The notes under the pieces were generated by a model, which was not told the DNA's origin, did no database searches, and saw only the letters and a list, made by a program, of their open reading frames with translations. Below, piece after piece: positions 1 to 9,085 of a stretch of 64,000 nt of DNA; position 1 is the stretch's first letter, and every line of letters begins with the position of its first letter. Origin of the DNA: Oceanobacillus oncorhynchi (lineage in GTDB: Bacteria > Bacillota > Bacilli > Bacillales > Amphibacillaceae); contig NZ_CDGG01000001.1 in NCBI RefSeq assembly GCF_000821065.1, positions 2,108,001-2,172,000 of the forward strand, written 5' to 3'. The translations under genes were made by a program, and so were the position numbers.

Positions 1-866
1 GTAAGGGACTGATTTCTGAACAGGGTCAGCGTTCATTCACGACCTTATTATTATATATTGCTTTACCTTGTCTAATAATTAGTTCTATGCATATGCCCTT
101 CCAATATGAACAAGCTTATGGCGCCCTTATTATGTTCGTCCTTTCCATCTATATCATGGGAGGGACCCTTTTTGTAAGCAGGTTTATCACGAAAAAACTA
201 ACGCTGCCGGTGAACCGAAGCGCTGTATTCGAAAATGTAATTTTATTTGGGAATCAAGGGTTTATCGGCATGGTGATTATCCTGCAGCTATTTGGGCAGG
301 AGGGAGTCCTGTTCGCTTCGGTATTTAATCTGATTTATTATGTCCTGATGTGGACATATGCGATTTATATTATGAATCCAGAAGGACTTCCTGTTTCCAA
401 AACGATGTTTATCTTAAAAAATCCCGGCTTTTTAGCAACGATAGCTGGTTTTATCTTATTTATTTTCCCTGTTCAGTTTCCGGCTTTTATCATGGATCCT
501 ATAGCTACTATTGGGCAAATGACAGTACCTTTATCCATGATTATGATTGGCATGATGATTTCCACCGTAACGTATGCCAAAGTCCTTGCCTATATGAAGG
601 ATATTTTTGTTTATATTGCTGTAATGATTCGATTGTTTATTTATCCCATTGTCTTTTTTTTGCCATTGCTGTTATTTAAGCTTCCATTTGAATTATTTAT
701 GATAGCATGTTTGCTTTCCGCGACGCCGAGTCCGGCAACAATAAGTATGTACGCACAAGTATATGCGGGAGATATGGAATTTTCGGCGGTAGTTGTCTTT
801 TTCTCTACACTTCTTTCGGTTGTCAGTATTCCGATTGTTTATTTGGTGTTTTTGCTGTTGATTTAG
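1..866 (+). CDS. AEC-family (auxin efflux carrier-like) permease, 5' truncated by window edge
   Basis: The reading frame is open from base 3 and has no stop before the left edge, so the N-terminus lies outside. The visible part has about eight hydrophobic helices. An early 'TLLLYIALPCLIISS' stretch and a late 'LLSATPSPATISMYAQVYAG' stretch are typical of the C-terminal five-helix bundle of AEC carriers. AEC proteins export or import small organic acids and auxin-like anions across the membrane; the substrate here cannot be told. The Met at base 87 is internal, not the start. A strong bidirectional terminator follows. Confidence 0.8.
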   Translation, partial: KGLISEQGQRSFTTLLLYIALPCLIISSMHMPFQYEQAYGALIMFVLSIYIMGGTLFVSRFITKKLTLPVNRSAVFENVILFGNQGFIGMVIILQLFGQEGVLFASVFNLIYYVLMWTYAIYIMNPEGLPVSKTMFILKNPGFLATIAGFILFIFPVQFPAFIMDPIATIGQMTVPLSMIMIGMMISTVTYAKVLAYMKDIFVYIAVMIRLFIYPIVFFLPLLLFKLPFELFMIACLLSATPSPATISMYAQVYAGDMEFSAVVVFFSTLLSVVSIPIVYLVFLLLI

Positions 867-956
867 TGTTGGTGAATAGAAAAGTTATGGTTTACTATTA
901 AAGTTTGTGTTTATGGCTATGAATTTGATGAATAATACATCCCAGAGATTTTATCA

Positions 957-1013
957 CCTAACATAAAAAAGTTCCAATCCTTCTTTTTGATGACTGGAAC
1001 TTTTTATGTTGCT
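957..1013. terminator. Bidirectional intrinsic terminator
   Basis: Arms ACATAAAAAAGTTCCA and TGGAACTTTTTATGT form a long stem with A-rich and T-rich flanks on both sides. It separates the rightward carrier gene from the leftward VOC gene. Confidence 0.85.
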
Positions 1014-1071
1014 TTATGCCGGGCATGGTCCAGTTAAGCTGCTACAAAAAACTGGACATGTAAAAAGATTT

Positions 1072-1593
1072 TCACGGTGTAAATCTTTTTGCTTCACTAT
1101 CTTCAGGATAATCCAATTGATTCGGATTATAGCTTATTAACTCAATCAGCATGCCCCATGGTGCACGGCCATAAACAAATTCTCCAGATCCGTTTTCTAC
1201 ATCCCCTAATAGCTCGCCAGGTTCTGTTAATAATTCGCCGCCTGCTTCCACAAAAGCGTCAGCTGACTGCTGGATATCATCAACATAGAATGCAACGTGC
1301 TGGACTCCAAAATCAGAGGCAATAACAGGTTCTCTTTGTTCGGTATCTTTAAAATGAAAAAGCTCTATGTTGGAACCATTGTCAAAAGAAAGAATCCGTA
1401 TATGGATCACCTTCGCCCCATTTTTCAGACCTAACGTTTTTTCAACAGCTTCTCCCTGCTGCGGTTCGTCGCCTAATTTCTTATTATCGTAAGCAATTTT
1501 TGCATGGAAAGCTTTTTTGAAAAATGTTGTTGCTTCTTCAATATCTGGTACTGTAATTCCTATATGGTCAATACCGCGTGTCAAATTTGCCAT
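1072..1593 (-). CDS. VOC-superfamily (glyoxalase / methylmalonyl-CoA epimerase-like) metalloprotein
   Basis: This 173-residue protein has two beta-alpha-beta-beta-beta modules. The four expected metal-ligand positions can be read as H10 (GIDHIGITV), E77 (NIELFHF), H99 (VQHVAFYV) and E151 (LIELISY). This is the usual VOC arrangement, most like methylmalonyl-CoA epimerase and lactoylglutathione-lyase-like proteins. The substrate is unknown. The ATG is preceded by AAAGGAGTGG at normal spacing. It reads leftward, downstream of an aldo/keto reductase but separated from it by a terminator. Confidence 0.85.
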   Translation of the reverse strand: MANLTRGIDHIGITVPDIEEATTFFKKAFHAKIAYDNKKLGDEPQQGEAVEKTLGLKNGAKVIHIRILSFDNGSNIELFHFKDTEQREPVIASDFGVQHVAFYVDDIQQSADAFVEAGGELLTEPGELLGDVENGSGEFVYGRAPWGMLIELISYNPNQLDYPEDSEAKRFTP

Positions 1594-1639
1594 GAGTTAG
1601 CCACTCCTTTATGAAATGAATAAATGGAAGTAAGAAATA

Positions 1640-1684
1640 AAAAGAGCTGCCGTACAATCGATTACCTCATTGCACAACAGCCTC
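1640..1684 (-). terminator. Terminator of the aldo/keto reductase gene
   Basis: Read on the minus strand, arms GAGGCTGTTGTGCAAT and ATTGTACGGCAGCTC pair with a few wobbles and are followed by TTTTT. Confidence 0.65.
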
Positions 1685-1743
1685 CTTTCGTATAAGTGAT
1701 TTCTTTATTTACAGGTGAAACTTGTCTTCTATTTTTTAATCTT

Positions 1744-2586
1744 TTAAAACTCTTCATAAACAGCCGGGTCTTGATCCTTCAAACGCCCATCTGTCTTGGT
1801 AAAATTGTTGATTATCGTCATCTCTTCATTACTTAATTCAAAGTCAAATATAGAAATATTTTCCTTCTGGCGGACTGGTGACGCTGATTTAGGGATTGCC
1901 ACCGCTCCCAGCTGATAGTGCCAGCGGAGAATAATTTGTGAGATTGTTTTGTGATGCTTTTCAGCAATTTTTTGTAAGGTTTCATCCTGCAGGAGGTCGC
2001 TTGCTCTGGATAAAGGGCTCCAGGATTCTGTTACAATCTGATGGTCCGTATCCCATTTCAACTGCTCTGCCTGATTGAATCGCGGATGTAATTCAATTTG
2101 GTTCACAGTCGGCAAAATCCCTGTTTCTTTTTCAAGCCGCTCTAAATGTTCTGGTAAGAAGTTGCACACACCGATGGAACGGATATAACCAAATTTCTGT
2201 GCATCAATTAACGCTTGCCAGGCTTCCACATAGTTATCCTGAATGGGATTTGGCCAGTGAATCAAGTATAAATCATAATAATCCAGATTAGCGCGGAATA
2301 AGGATTCTTGAATCGTAACAATGGCATCATCATAATGATGATAACGTCCGGGAAGCTTTGATGTGATAACTAATTCTTCACGTGGTACGGAGCTACGACG
2401 TACGGCTTCTCCAACGGTAGCTTCATTTTCATAGTTGTACGCTGTATCGATCAAGCGGTAGCCATTTGTGATTGCCGTATTGATTGCTTGTGCGCCTTGC
2501 TGTCCTTTCAGCTTGTACGTACCAAAGCCGACAGCAGGAATTTGAACACCGTCATGTAATGTGATTTCTGGAATTTGATATGTCAT
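1744..2586 (-). CDS. Aldo/keto reductase (YvgN/YtbE-like)
   Basis: The 280-residue length is normal for the family. The catalytic tetrad is complete: D47 and Y52 in DTAYNYENE, K77 in VITSKLPG and H110 in YLIHWPNP. The IPKS motif near residue 232 belongs to the NADPH site. Members reduce aldehydes such as methylglyoxal with NADPH in the cytosol. The ATG follows GGGAG at a slightly long spacing. It is a single gene with its own terminator downstream. Confidence 0.92.
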   Translation of the reverse strand: MTYQIPEITLHDGVQIPAVGFGTYKLKGQQGAQAINTAITNGYRLIDTAYNYENEATVGEAVRRSSVPREELVITSKLPGRYHHYDDAIVTIQESLFRANLDYYDLYLIHWPNPIQDNYVEAWQALIDAQKFGYIRSIGVCNFLPEHLERLEKETGILPTVNQIELHPRFNQAEQLKWDTDHQIVTESWSPLSRASDLLQDETLQKIAEKHHKTISQIILRWHYQLGAVAIPKSASPVRQKENISIFDFELSNEEMTIINNFTKTDGRLKDQDPAVYEEF

Positions 2587-2702
2587 CTGTATATACTCTC
2601 CCTTCGCTTATACTTAAAATCCTACCTGTCTGCTCCGGAAAATTCAAACAATTTGTCTTTACCGTTCAATCGTTTCCATCTATGTATTCGGCGGCGTTTG
2701 GT

Positions 2703-3095
2703 TTAAAGCATCCTGGCCAAATCGATGATAATAATCAAAGCTCCCAGCAAAAATAGAGAGAAGGCCATCCATTCTAAACGATGAAAACCTTTTAAAGCCA
2801 CTCTTTTATCTGGTGCCTTCGGGTTAAAATAAGCCCAGCAATACATTCCCAAATACTTTCTGGGTATTACACCGTCTGTTGCAGTAAAAGTATCAATAGA
2901 GGTAACATAATACAGTTCGTCATTATATTCCAGTAAAACTCTATAATTGTAGGCGACGATGCTATAGCGGCCTTTCGCACCGCGGTTATATCCTACAATT
3001 TTTCCTTCTACTAATTCACCAGTTAAAACACTCTTTAATTTTAAGAAAATAACAAACAAAGCTGCAATGCAAAGCAATAAACCAATAAAAGCCAA
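2703..3095 (-). CDS. Small two-helix membrane protein, DUF3592-like
   Basis: The 130-residue protein has an N-terminal helix (residues 2-22), a central beta-rich soluble part (about 30-100, with VEGKIVGYNRG and YNYRVLLEYNDE) and a C-terminal helix (about 108-128). This layout resembles DUF3592 proteins, whose function is not established. The start is TTG, preceded by AGGATGGG; the nearby ATG is out of frame. It appears monocistronic. Confidence 0.65.
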   Translation of the reverse strand: MAFIGLLLCIAALFVIFLKLKSVLTGELVEGKIVGYNRGAKGRYSIVAYNYRVLLEYNDELYYVTSIDTFTATDGVIPRKYLGMYCWAYFNPKAPDKRVALKGFHRLEWMAFSLFLLGALIIIIDLARML

Positions 3096-3228
3096 CGATT
3101 TCCCATCCTTTTTTCGTTTATTATAAATAGTATTTATCTGGTATTATTGCATTTTTCACCTGTTTTGAACAATATAAAATTTTATCCGGTAACCACTTTT
3201 TATCCGTTGTTTTTAAAATTTCTCCTTA

Positions 3229-3263
3229 AAGAAAAAACTCCTACCTGATAAAGGTAAGAGAAG
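3229..3263 (-). terminator. Terminator of the AraC-SnoaL-VOC group
   Basis: On the minus strand, arms CTCTTACC and GGTAGGAG around a short loop are followed by TTTTTT. Confidence 0.75.
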
Positions 3264-3297
3264 GTGGAGATACATTTCATCTGCTTTAGAATCTAAC

Positions 3298-3729
3298 TTA
3301 CATGCATTCCTGCAGATTCGTTGATATTTGCCAGGTAATCCCGAATTTATCTTGCACCTGTCCATAAGCAGGGCTCCAATGTGTCTCTTGAAGCGGCATA
3401 AGCACCTTGCCTCCTTGCTGCAATTTCTCAAATGTATCTTTAGATTTGCCGGCGTCTTCTAATGTAACACAAACGTGGACCTGTGAACCCGTCTCAAGGG
3501 GCTGCCCTGGAAAAGTATCAGACAGCATAAAATACGTATTTCCTATTTGTATCTGGGCATGCAGGATACGGTTCTTTGCTTCAACCGGAAGAGCAAATTC
3601 CGGATTCTCAGGCAGGTCGCCAAATGTTTGTACCCCTAATACTTCAGCATCCAGTGCTTCTTTATAAAAATCGATTGCTTCTTTTCCGGTACCATCCATT
3701 GTTATATAAGCGTATACTCCTGCAGGCAT
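3298..3729 (-). CDS. PhnB-like VOC family protein
   Basis: The 143-residue protein carries the PhnB/YjdN-type VOC pattern: 'YAYITMDGTGKEAIDFYKEALDAEVL' at the N-terminus, then 'HAQIQIGNTYFMLSD' and 'GQVQDKFGITWQI' near the end. Family members are 3-demethylubiquinone-methyltransferase-like folds of mostly unknown activity. The start follows AGGAGGAGAATACG. The upstream gene ends only 12 bases away, so the two are very likely co-transcribed and translationally coupled. Confidence 0.88.
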   Translation of the reverse strand: MPAGVYAYITMDGTGKEAIDFYKEALDAEVLGVQTFGDLPENPEFALPVEAKNRILHAQIQIGNTYFMLSDTFPGQPLETGSQVHVCVTLEDAGKSKDTFEKLQQGGKVLMPLQETHWSPAYGQVQDKFGITWQISTNLQECM

Positions 3730-3741
3730 CGTATTCTCCTC

Positions 3742-4089
3742 CTAGGTCTGTTTAATCATATAGGCAGTAAGGTTTTTTAATTTTTCATTCTCAAACGTAT
3801 ACCAGTCATTAAAATAATAAGTGACAGACCCATCTTCATCTGTAAACTGCATTTCACCCTCCACAACAGCTGTATTTCCTTCAATGAGTGTTCGGTAAAC
3901 CTTATAGACATCTGCCTTATAACCGCGCATCGGCTCCATTTTTTCAATAAAAGCTGCTTTTCCTTCACTAATACCTTGACCAACTTCATTCATGATAATA
4001 TCGTCTGCGGCTGCTTCAAAAATAAAATCAACTTCTCCGTTGGCGAAAGCAGTGTTAAACTTTTCCATTAATTGCCTAGTAACGGTCAA
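3742..4089 (-). CDS. SnoaL/NTF2-like small protein
   Basis: The 115-residue protein fits a single alpha+beta cone of the SnoaL-like/nuclear transport factor 2 family, with 'FNTAFANGEVDFIFEAAADDIIMNEVGQGISEGKAAF' and 'DWYTFENEKLKNLTAYMIKQ'. Such proteins bind or isomerise small hydrophobic ligands; no specific function can be given. The start is TTG with AAAGGAGTG eight bases upstream; an ATG seven codons in has a poorer site. It lies between the AraC regulator gene and the PhnB-like gene. Confidence 0.82.
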   Translation of the reverse strand: MTVTRQLMEKFNTAFANGEVDFIFEAAADDIIMNEVGQGISEGKAAFIEKMEPMRGYKADVYKVYRTLIEGNTAVVEGEMQFTDEDGSVTYYFNDWYTFENEKLKNLTAYMIKQT

Positions 4090-4173
4090 TTTTCTTCACT
4101 CCTTTTCTCTTTTTTTTAGTATAGCAGCAGTTGTTTACACTGATTTCTTCTCGATTGCTCCATTTAAAATAAT

Positions 4174-4959
4174 TTAATGTGAAATCGGTGACTGCTGCAG
4201 GAAATGTTTCATGAGTAATGGTAACGAAATAAGGATGGGCGGGTCTGTAATTTCCGGTTTTCTCATAATCAGGCGGGTTTCGGGCAGTGAACGTTTTCCA
4301 TCAATACTGATGGGATAGGGATGGCGTGCACGTAATGTTTCTTGCGGGATAAGAATCTTTTTGGAATCCATTTCCCATGAAATAGCCGTTGCCATCAGAA
4401 AATAGGTGCCAACAGGAATATTCGTTAAATGAAAAGAATGAGAATGTATTAATAAGGTGCCGCGGACTGGCAGTCCTTCTGGAATCGGCTTTGGAAATAG
4501 CCCCGCCAGAATAATACCGTTGAATGGTTCATCTGTCTGAATCGATCCAGATAATTGGCGGGTAGAAGCAGTATGCATGGATGGAGGCTGCCATTTATTT
4601 TGCTTTAAATCAGTCATATATGCTTCCGGGTGCTGAAGAGAAGCACGAAAGGAGGCAGGTGTCATTCCAATACTTTTGGTAAAGCGTGTTGTAAAGGTAC
4701 CGAGGCTTTGCTGGCCGATTTCAAGACCGATATCCCGGATAGGAAAAGCGGTGTCTAATAATAATGTCTTGGCAAGCTGCAAGCGTAAACTGGAAATAAA
4801 GTACATCGGTGATACGCCGATCTGCCGTTTAAACATACGGGAAAAATGAAATGGACTGTAAGCTGCTTCATCAGCAAGAACGTTGAGTGAGAGGTCCTGA
4901 TCTAAATTCTGCTGAATAAATACAATGGAATCCTGAATGGTCTTATTTGGTGTCAGCAT
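4174..4959 (-). CDS. AraC-family transcriptional regulator with C-terminal effector domain
   Basis: The two helix-turn-helix motifs of the AraC type are at the N-terminus (about residues 8-105): LNVLADEAAYSPFHFSRMFKRQIGVSP and IRDIGLEIGQQSLGTFTTRFTKSIGMTP. About 150 residues of unassigned effector-like sequence follow. N-terminal DNA binding with a C-terminal sensor is a known AraC subgroup. The start follows AGGAGGCTTTTAAAA. It lies 84 bases upstream of the SnoaL and PhnB-like genes on the same strand and is probably their regulator or operon mate. Confidence 0.88.
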   Translation of the reverse strand: MLTPNKTIQDSIVFIQQNLDQDLSLNVLADEAAYSPFHFSRMFKRQIGVSPMYFISSLRLQLAKTLLLDTAFPIRDIGLEIGQQSLGTFTTRFTKSIGMTPASFRASLQHPEAYMTDLKQNKWQPPSMHTASTRQLSGSIQTDEPFNGIILAGLFPKPIPEGLPVRGTLLIHSHSFHLTNIPVGTYFLMATAISWEMDSKKILIPQETLRARHPYPISIDGKRSLPETRLIMRKPEITDPPILISLPLLMKHFLQQSPISH

Positions 4960-5109
4960 TTTTAAAAGCCTCCTTCTATTCTGAGTATAGCTGAAAATAA
5001 GAGAATATCTATACTAATATTAGAATTTTAAATTATTTTAAATGGTTAATCTAAATTTAATAAATTTCACAATGGATCCTGAACTGTGAAACAATACACT
5101 GGGAAAAGT

Positions 5110-5138
5110 TTGCATGGAGCACAAAAATTCTATATAAT
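5110..5138 (+). promoter_or_regulatory. Sigma-A promoter of the ABC-F leader
   Basis: TTGCAT at 5110-5115 and a perfect TATAAT at 5133-5138 are 17 bases apart. The predicted start is near 5145, leaving a leader of about 300 nt before the ABC-F gene. Confidence 0.85.
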
Positions 5139-5172
5139 GAATATAATTTATGAGAGAAATGGAGGTGTAGAG

Positions 5173-5331
5173 ATGTTTTTAGGGCTTGAGAAATCGTGCG
5201 GAGACTGGATGGAATTCTTATATTACTGCCGTGCGAAATTTGCGCTATTTGCTGCCTGCGGGATACGTCTGTCCTTTTTTAGCAATTTAATAGCAAATAC
5301 GAAAGCAAAAAAGCATCTCTGCATCGGATAA
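5173..5331 (+). CDS. Leader peptide of the ABC-F gene (52 codons)
   Basis: A short frame starts at ATG 5173, eight bases after GGAGGTG, and directly follows the promoter. It encodes MFLGLEKSCGDWMEFLYYCR and continues to a stop at 5329-5331, about 30 bases before a terminator hairpin. Its Cys- and aromatic-rich sequence matches no functional domain I know. Its position suggests ribosome-mediated attenuation, as described for several antibiotic-responsive ABC-F genes. That it is translated is inferred from the ribosome binding site, not shown. Confidence 0.65.
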   Translation: MFLGLEKSCGDWMEFLYYCRAKFALFAACGIRLSFFSNLIANTKAKKHLCIG

Positions 5332-5362
5332 AGTACGGTTATGTGAAATAAAGTGACGTCTG

Positions 5363-5400
5363 AAAGCACACAGAGAGGTACGCTCTTTGTGTGCTTTTTG
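5363..5400 (+). terminator. Attenuator terminator in the ABC-F leader
   Basis: A 15-pair stem (AAAGCACACAGAGAG with CTCTTTGTGTGCTTT, one G-U) has a five-base loop and ends in TTTTT. It sits between promoter and gene, so it must be read through for expression. TCTCTG at 5316-5321, inside the last codons of the leader peptide, is complementary to CAGAGA in the 5' arm and could form a competing pairing. Confidence 0.8.
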
Positions 5401-5441
5401 CTGTCTTTATCTTCGGCAGAGAAGGTAAAGGGGAATAAATA

Positions 5442-7343
5442 ATGATTTGTCAAATGAATCAGGTTAAGAAAATGTACGGAGGAAATATCATATTTGAAGA
5501 TTTAACATTGGAAGTAAAAGAAAAGGAGCGAATCGGAATTGTCGGCAGGAATGGAGGCGGCAAGACGACACTGTTACGGTTAATGGCAGGAATTACAAAG
5601 CAGGACGAAGGAAATATTCATTGGAAAAAAGCGACGACCATCGGTTATTTAGAACAGATACCTCATCCGGGGGAAGGCATCAGTGTATTTGAAGTGCTAA
5701 AACAGTCTAATGAGGAAATAGTAGCTTTGGAAAAACAAATGAAGCATCTGGAGCAGGCGATGCAGAGCCCGGAATCAGAACAGGATATGACTGCAGCTAT
5801 TAAGGCATATGGTGAAGCGCAGGAACGATTCACTGTGTTTGGCGGATATGAATTAGAGGCAAATATTGATCGGATTACGACGGGCTTGCACATTCATGAT
5901 TTATTACAAATGCCTTTTGACCAAATCAGCGGCGGAGAAAAAACAAAGGTTGGCTTAGCGAAGATTCTTCTTCAGAATCCAGATTTACTATTACTGGATG
6001 AACCGACAAACCATTTAGACCTGCAGGCAGTGGAATGGCTTGGTGAATTTTTAAATAACTATAAGGGAACTGTGGTTGTCATCTCCCATGACCGCTATTT
6101 TCTCGATGAAGTCGTGGAGCGGATTTTAGATTTAGAGGATGGAGAGCTGGCTGTGTATCATACGAATTTCTCCGGTTATGTGAAGGAAAAGGAAGAGCGC
6201 CTGCTCCGGGAGTTTCAGGCCTATGAAGAACAACAGAAGAAAATCAAGAAAATGAAGGAAGCTATTAAGCGTTTGAAGGAGTGGGCGAACCGGGCCAATC
6301 CGCCAAATGAAGGACTGCATAAGCGGGCAAAAAATATGGAACGCGCGCTGGAGCGAATGGAAAAAATAGATAAGCCGGGGCTAAACCGAAAAAAGATGCA
6401 AATGGAATTAGACAGCTCGGATCGAAGCGGTAAAGATGTAGTTGTGATGACCGATGTGCGGAAGCAATTTGGAGAAAAACTGCTTTTTAATCATGTATCT
6501 ATGCATATTCGTTATCAGGATCGTGTTGCCATTATTGGGGAAAATGGAACAGGAAAATCAATGCTGATTCAGCTGATGCTCGGCAATGTATCTCCAGATA
6601 GTGGAGAAGTCATGATTGGCAGCAATGTGAAATTTGGTTACCTGTCACAGCATGTATTTCATGATATTGACCCGAATCAGACGGTGCTTGAAACCTTTCG
6701 TGAAGCAATTTCCGTTACGGAGGGAAAGGCAAGACATATTCTGGCAAAGTTTCTTTTTTACGGAGAGCATGTTTTTCGTAAAGTTACACAATTGAGCGGC
6801 GGTGAAAAAATGCGTCTGCGCTTAGCACAGCTGATGCATCAGGACATCAATACGCTTATACTGGATGAACCGACGAACCATTTAGATATTGATTCCAGAG
6901 AAGTATTAGAGGAGACGTTGGAAGGGTTTGGAGGAAGTCTGATTGCTGTCAGCCATGACCGCTACTTTTTAGATAAACAATTTGATTATCTGTATTGGAT
7001 AGAAAACAAACAAATATCAACGTATCTGGGGAATTATTCTTGGGCAAAGAAAAAACGGAAAGAACAATTATCGGAAAAGCAAGAAACGCTCTTTTCCTCT
7101 GACAAAAAAACAGATAAAAAAATGAAAAAATCGTATAGAACCATAGAAGACCCGTCAATAATGTTAGAGAAGCTGGAACAGCATATTGAAGCGTTAGAAG
7201 CGGAAATTTATGCGATAGAGCTGCGTATGGCAGGAATAGCTGATGCAGAAGAACTGCAAAGGTTACAAGAGCAGAAGGAAAATAAAGATAGTGAAAGACA
7301 ACACGCCTATGAAAAGCTGGTAGTTTTAGAGAATGGGGATTAA
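5442..7343 (+). CDS. ABC-F ATPase, probable ribosome-protection (antibiotic resistance) type
   Basis: This 633-residue protein has two ABC domains and no membrane segment. Domain 1 has Walker A GRNGGGKTT (35-43), signature SGGEK (163-167) and LLLLDEPTNHLD. The inter-domain linker (about 245-325) is rich in Lys and Glu. Domain 2 has GENGTGKS (366-373), LSGGEKMRLRLAQ and LILDEPTNHLD. A charged coiled-coil extension follows from about residue 540. Known ABC-F proteins act at the ribosomal E site, and VmlR/Vga-like members dislodge antibiotics. The attenuated leader supports the resistance type over the housekeeping type. AAAGGGG precedes the ATG. Confidence 0.85.
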   Translation: MICQMNQVKKMYGGNIIFEDLTLEVKEKERIGIVGRNGGGKTTLLRLMAGITKQDEGNIHWKKATTIGYLEQIPHPGEGISVFEVLKQSNEEIVALEKQMKHLEQAMQSPESEQDMTAAIKAYGEAQERFTVFGGYELEANIDRITTGLHIHDLLQMPFDQISGGEKTKVGLAKILLQNPDLLLLDEPTNHLDLQAVEWLGEFLNNYKGTVVVISHDRYFLDEVVERILDLEDGELAVYHTNFSGYVKEKEERLLREFQAYEEQQKKIKKMKEAIKRLKEWANRANPPNEGLHKRAKNMERALERMEKIDKPGLNRKKMQMELDSSDRSGKDVVVMTDVRKQFGEKLLFNHVSMHIRYQDRVAIIGENGTGKSMLIQLMLGNVSPDSGEVMIGSNVKFGYLSQHVFHDIDPNQTVLETFREAISVTEGKARHILAKFLFYGEHVFRKVTQLSGGEKMRLRLAQLMHQDINTLILDEPTNHLDIDSREVLEETLEGFGGSLIAVSHDRYFLDKQFDYLYWIENKQISTYLGNYSWAKKKRKEQLSEKQETLFSSDKKTDKKMKKSYRTIEDPSIMLEKLEQHIEALEAEIYAIELRMAGIADAEELQRLQEQKENKDSERQHAYEKLVVLENGD

Positions 7344-7351
7344 GGCATGAT

Positions 7352-7384
7352 GGCATTCATCAACCAATTCGGTGAATGCCTTTG
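7352..7384 (+). terminator. Terminator-like hairpin after the ABC-F gene
   Basis: GGCATTCA and TGAATGCC pair around a 13-base loop, followed by only TTTG, so the T tract is weak. Confidence 0.55.
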
Positions 7385-7390
7385 ATAAGA

Positions 7391-7455
7391 TGAGGATGGG
7401 ACCGGGATTACTCGCCCATCAAAAAACTTTTGCGTTTTATTCGCCTCCATGAAAA
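7391..7455 (+). repeat. Dispersed hairpin element, copy R1 (degenerate A module)
   Basis: GGATGGGAC, GGGATTACTCGCCC, TTTTGCG and a following TTATTCGCCTCCAT parallel the order of motifs in the copy at 43205-43267, with small deletions. It lies between convergent-free genes, directly after the ABC-F terminator. Confidence 0.6.
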
Positions 7456-7579
7456 ACGTTTACTAAAATTTTAACGTATCTAAATATGCAAAAAATGGTG
7501 AGCTGGGTAGAGATTCCTGTCAGTTTTTGCGATATAATAGGAGTAACTTAGAAATATGGGGAAAAGAGAAGGTGCTGCA

Positions 7580-8746
7580 TTGAAATCCGTTAACGATAAA
7601 ATAGATTTATTTAAACGTTTTTTCTTAAATAACCGCTTCGTTGTGTTTTTAGTCATTTTATTGTTGATTGGCTTAAACATACTTATTTTCACGCATATTT
7701 CCTTTGTATTCACACCATTTGTTGTACTTTTAAAAACCGTATTGCTGCCGATTATTTTATCAGCAATTTTATATTATTTATTAAATCCAATCGTTAATTA
7801 TTTAGAAAAGAAAAATGTGAAGCGGATTTATTCTATCTTTATGCTGTATCTGGTTATTACTGGCATTTTAACGATTTTAATCATTTCTGTCTTTCCTTTT
7901 TTAAGAGAGCAGATTACAAGTTTCATAACAAGCCTGCCGCCGTTTATTTCAGATATTGAAAAAATGGTAAATAATTTTATTGGCGGGAATTTCATTAATC
8001 AATTTCAATTAGTAGAATATATTGATCTGCAAGGATTTGCTACACAGTTATCTGACCGTTCACTTGATTTAGTGAACAGCGCCTTTTCCAATATTGGCAG
8101 TGTAATCGGTGCCGTCACAGAGATTGTTTTAGCAATTGTCACGCTGCCATTCATCTTATTTTATCTATTGAAGGATGGGGAAAAGCTGCCACACTATTTT
8201 CTTGAATTTTTACCAGTCTCCATGAGAAAACCGACCTACGTGATTTTGAAAGAAATGAATCATCAAATCAGCAGTTTTATTCGCGGACAAATTATTGTTG
8301 CTTTCTGTATAGGTGTACTGATGTATATCGGATTTACCATCATTGGATTGGAATACGCGCCGGTGTTGGCGTTAATTGCTGCTTTTACAAATGTTGTTCC
8401 TTACCTCGGACCAGCAATTGCGATTACTCCAGCATTGATTGTTGCAGTTGTGACTTCTCCATTTATGGTAATCAAGCTGATTATTGTATGGACCATTGTA
8501 CAGCTTATTGAAGGGAAATTTATTTCCCCGCAGATTATGGGAAGAAATCTCCGTGTGCATCCGATTACGATTATCTTTATTATTCTGACGGCTGGGAATT
8601 TATTTGGTGTCGTTGGTATTCTGTTAGCTGTCCCCGGCTACGCACTTCTTAAAGTATTTGTGACGCATGCCTTTGAGTTCTTTAAAATCCGCAGTCATTT
8701 ATATGAAGCTGATTTGGAGTCAGACAATCGGGATGAAAAAGAGTAG
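7580..8746 (+). CDS. AI-2E family transporter-like membrane protein
   Basis: About seven or eight hydrophobic helices are arranged as in the AI-2E/UPF0118 family (YueF, YrrI, YtvI). Typical blocks are '[16 protein letters not shown]' in the middle, '[17 protein letters not shown]' and '[19 protein letters not shown]'. The family includes the TqsA autoinducer-2 exporter and Na+/H+ antiporters; the substrate here is unknown. I favour the TTG at 7580, which has AGAAGGTG six bases upstream. An in-frame ATG at 7556 would add eight residues but has a poorly spaced site. Confidence 0.88.
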   Translation: MKSVNDKIDLFKRFFLNNRFVVFLVILLLIGLNILIFTHISFVFTPFVVLLKTVLLPIILSAILYYLLNPIVNYLEKKNVKRIYSIFMLYLVITGILTILIISVFPFLREQITSFITSLPPFISDIEKMVNNFIGGNFINQFQLVEYIDLQGFATQLSDRSLDLVNSAFSNIGSVIGAVTEIVLAIVTLPFILFYLLKDGEKLPHYFLEFLPVSMRKPTYVILKEMNHQISSFIRGQIIVAFCIGVLMYIGFTIIGLEYAPVLALIAAFTNVVPYLGPAIAITPALIVAVVTSPFMVIKLIIVWTIVQLIEGKFISPQIMGRNLRVHPITIIFIILTAGNLFGVVGILLAVPGYALLKVFVTHAFEFFKIRSHLYEADLESDNRDEKE

Positions 8747-8810
8747 CTGAAGGCAGTAATTTGCGTCAATTAAGAAATCTACAGGTATTGATGAATATAG
8801 AAATAAAAGT

Positions 8811-8857
8811 AAAAAACGTTCTTGCCTTTCTTCAAGGAAAGCAGGAGCGTTTTTAAT
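8811..8857 (+). terminator. Terminator of the AI-2E family gene
   Basis: AAAAACGTTCTTGCCTTTC and GGAAAGCAGGAGCGTTTTT pair with few mismatches and end in a T run. Confidence 0.85.
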
Positions 8858-9085
8858 TTATTGAATTAGGGTAAAATGAAAAGGAATACAAGTCTGTTGC
8901 TTAAAGGTTTCATAAAATGTGAATGGTTATTAAATTATAGGGAATCCTTATGAAATAAGATATTATACAGAAATGTATGATAGGAAGACGGAAAAGACCA
9001 ATCAAAAGCGATTTACTTGGGACAAATGACGATAGCGTTTAATTAACATAATGATGATGCCTGCCAAATATAAAAATTGAAATTA

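Noticed and set aside
5086..5172. Longer version of the ABC-F leader peptide starting at 5086
   Set aside because: That start lies upstream of the predicted promoter, so it would not be in the transcript; ATG 5173 has the good ribosome site.
6949..7356. 135-codon minus-strand frame opposite the ABC-F 3' end
   Set aside because: Antisense to the conserved second ABC domain and C-terminal extension; no start signal or family.
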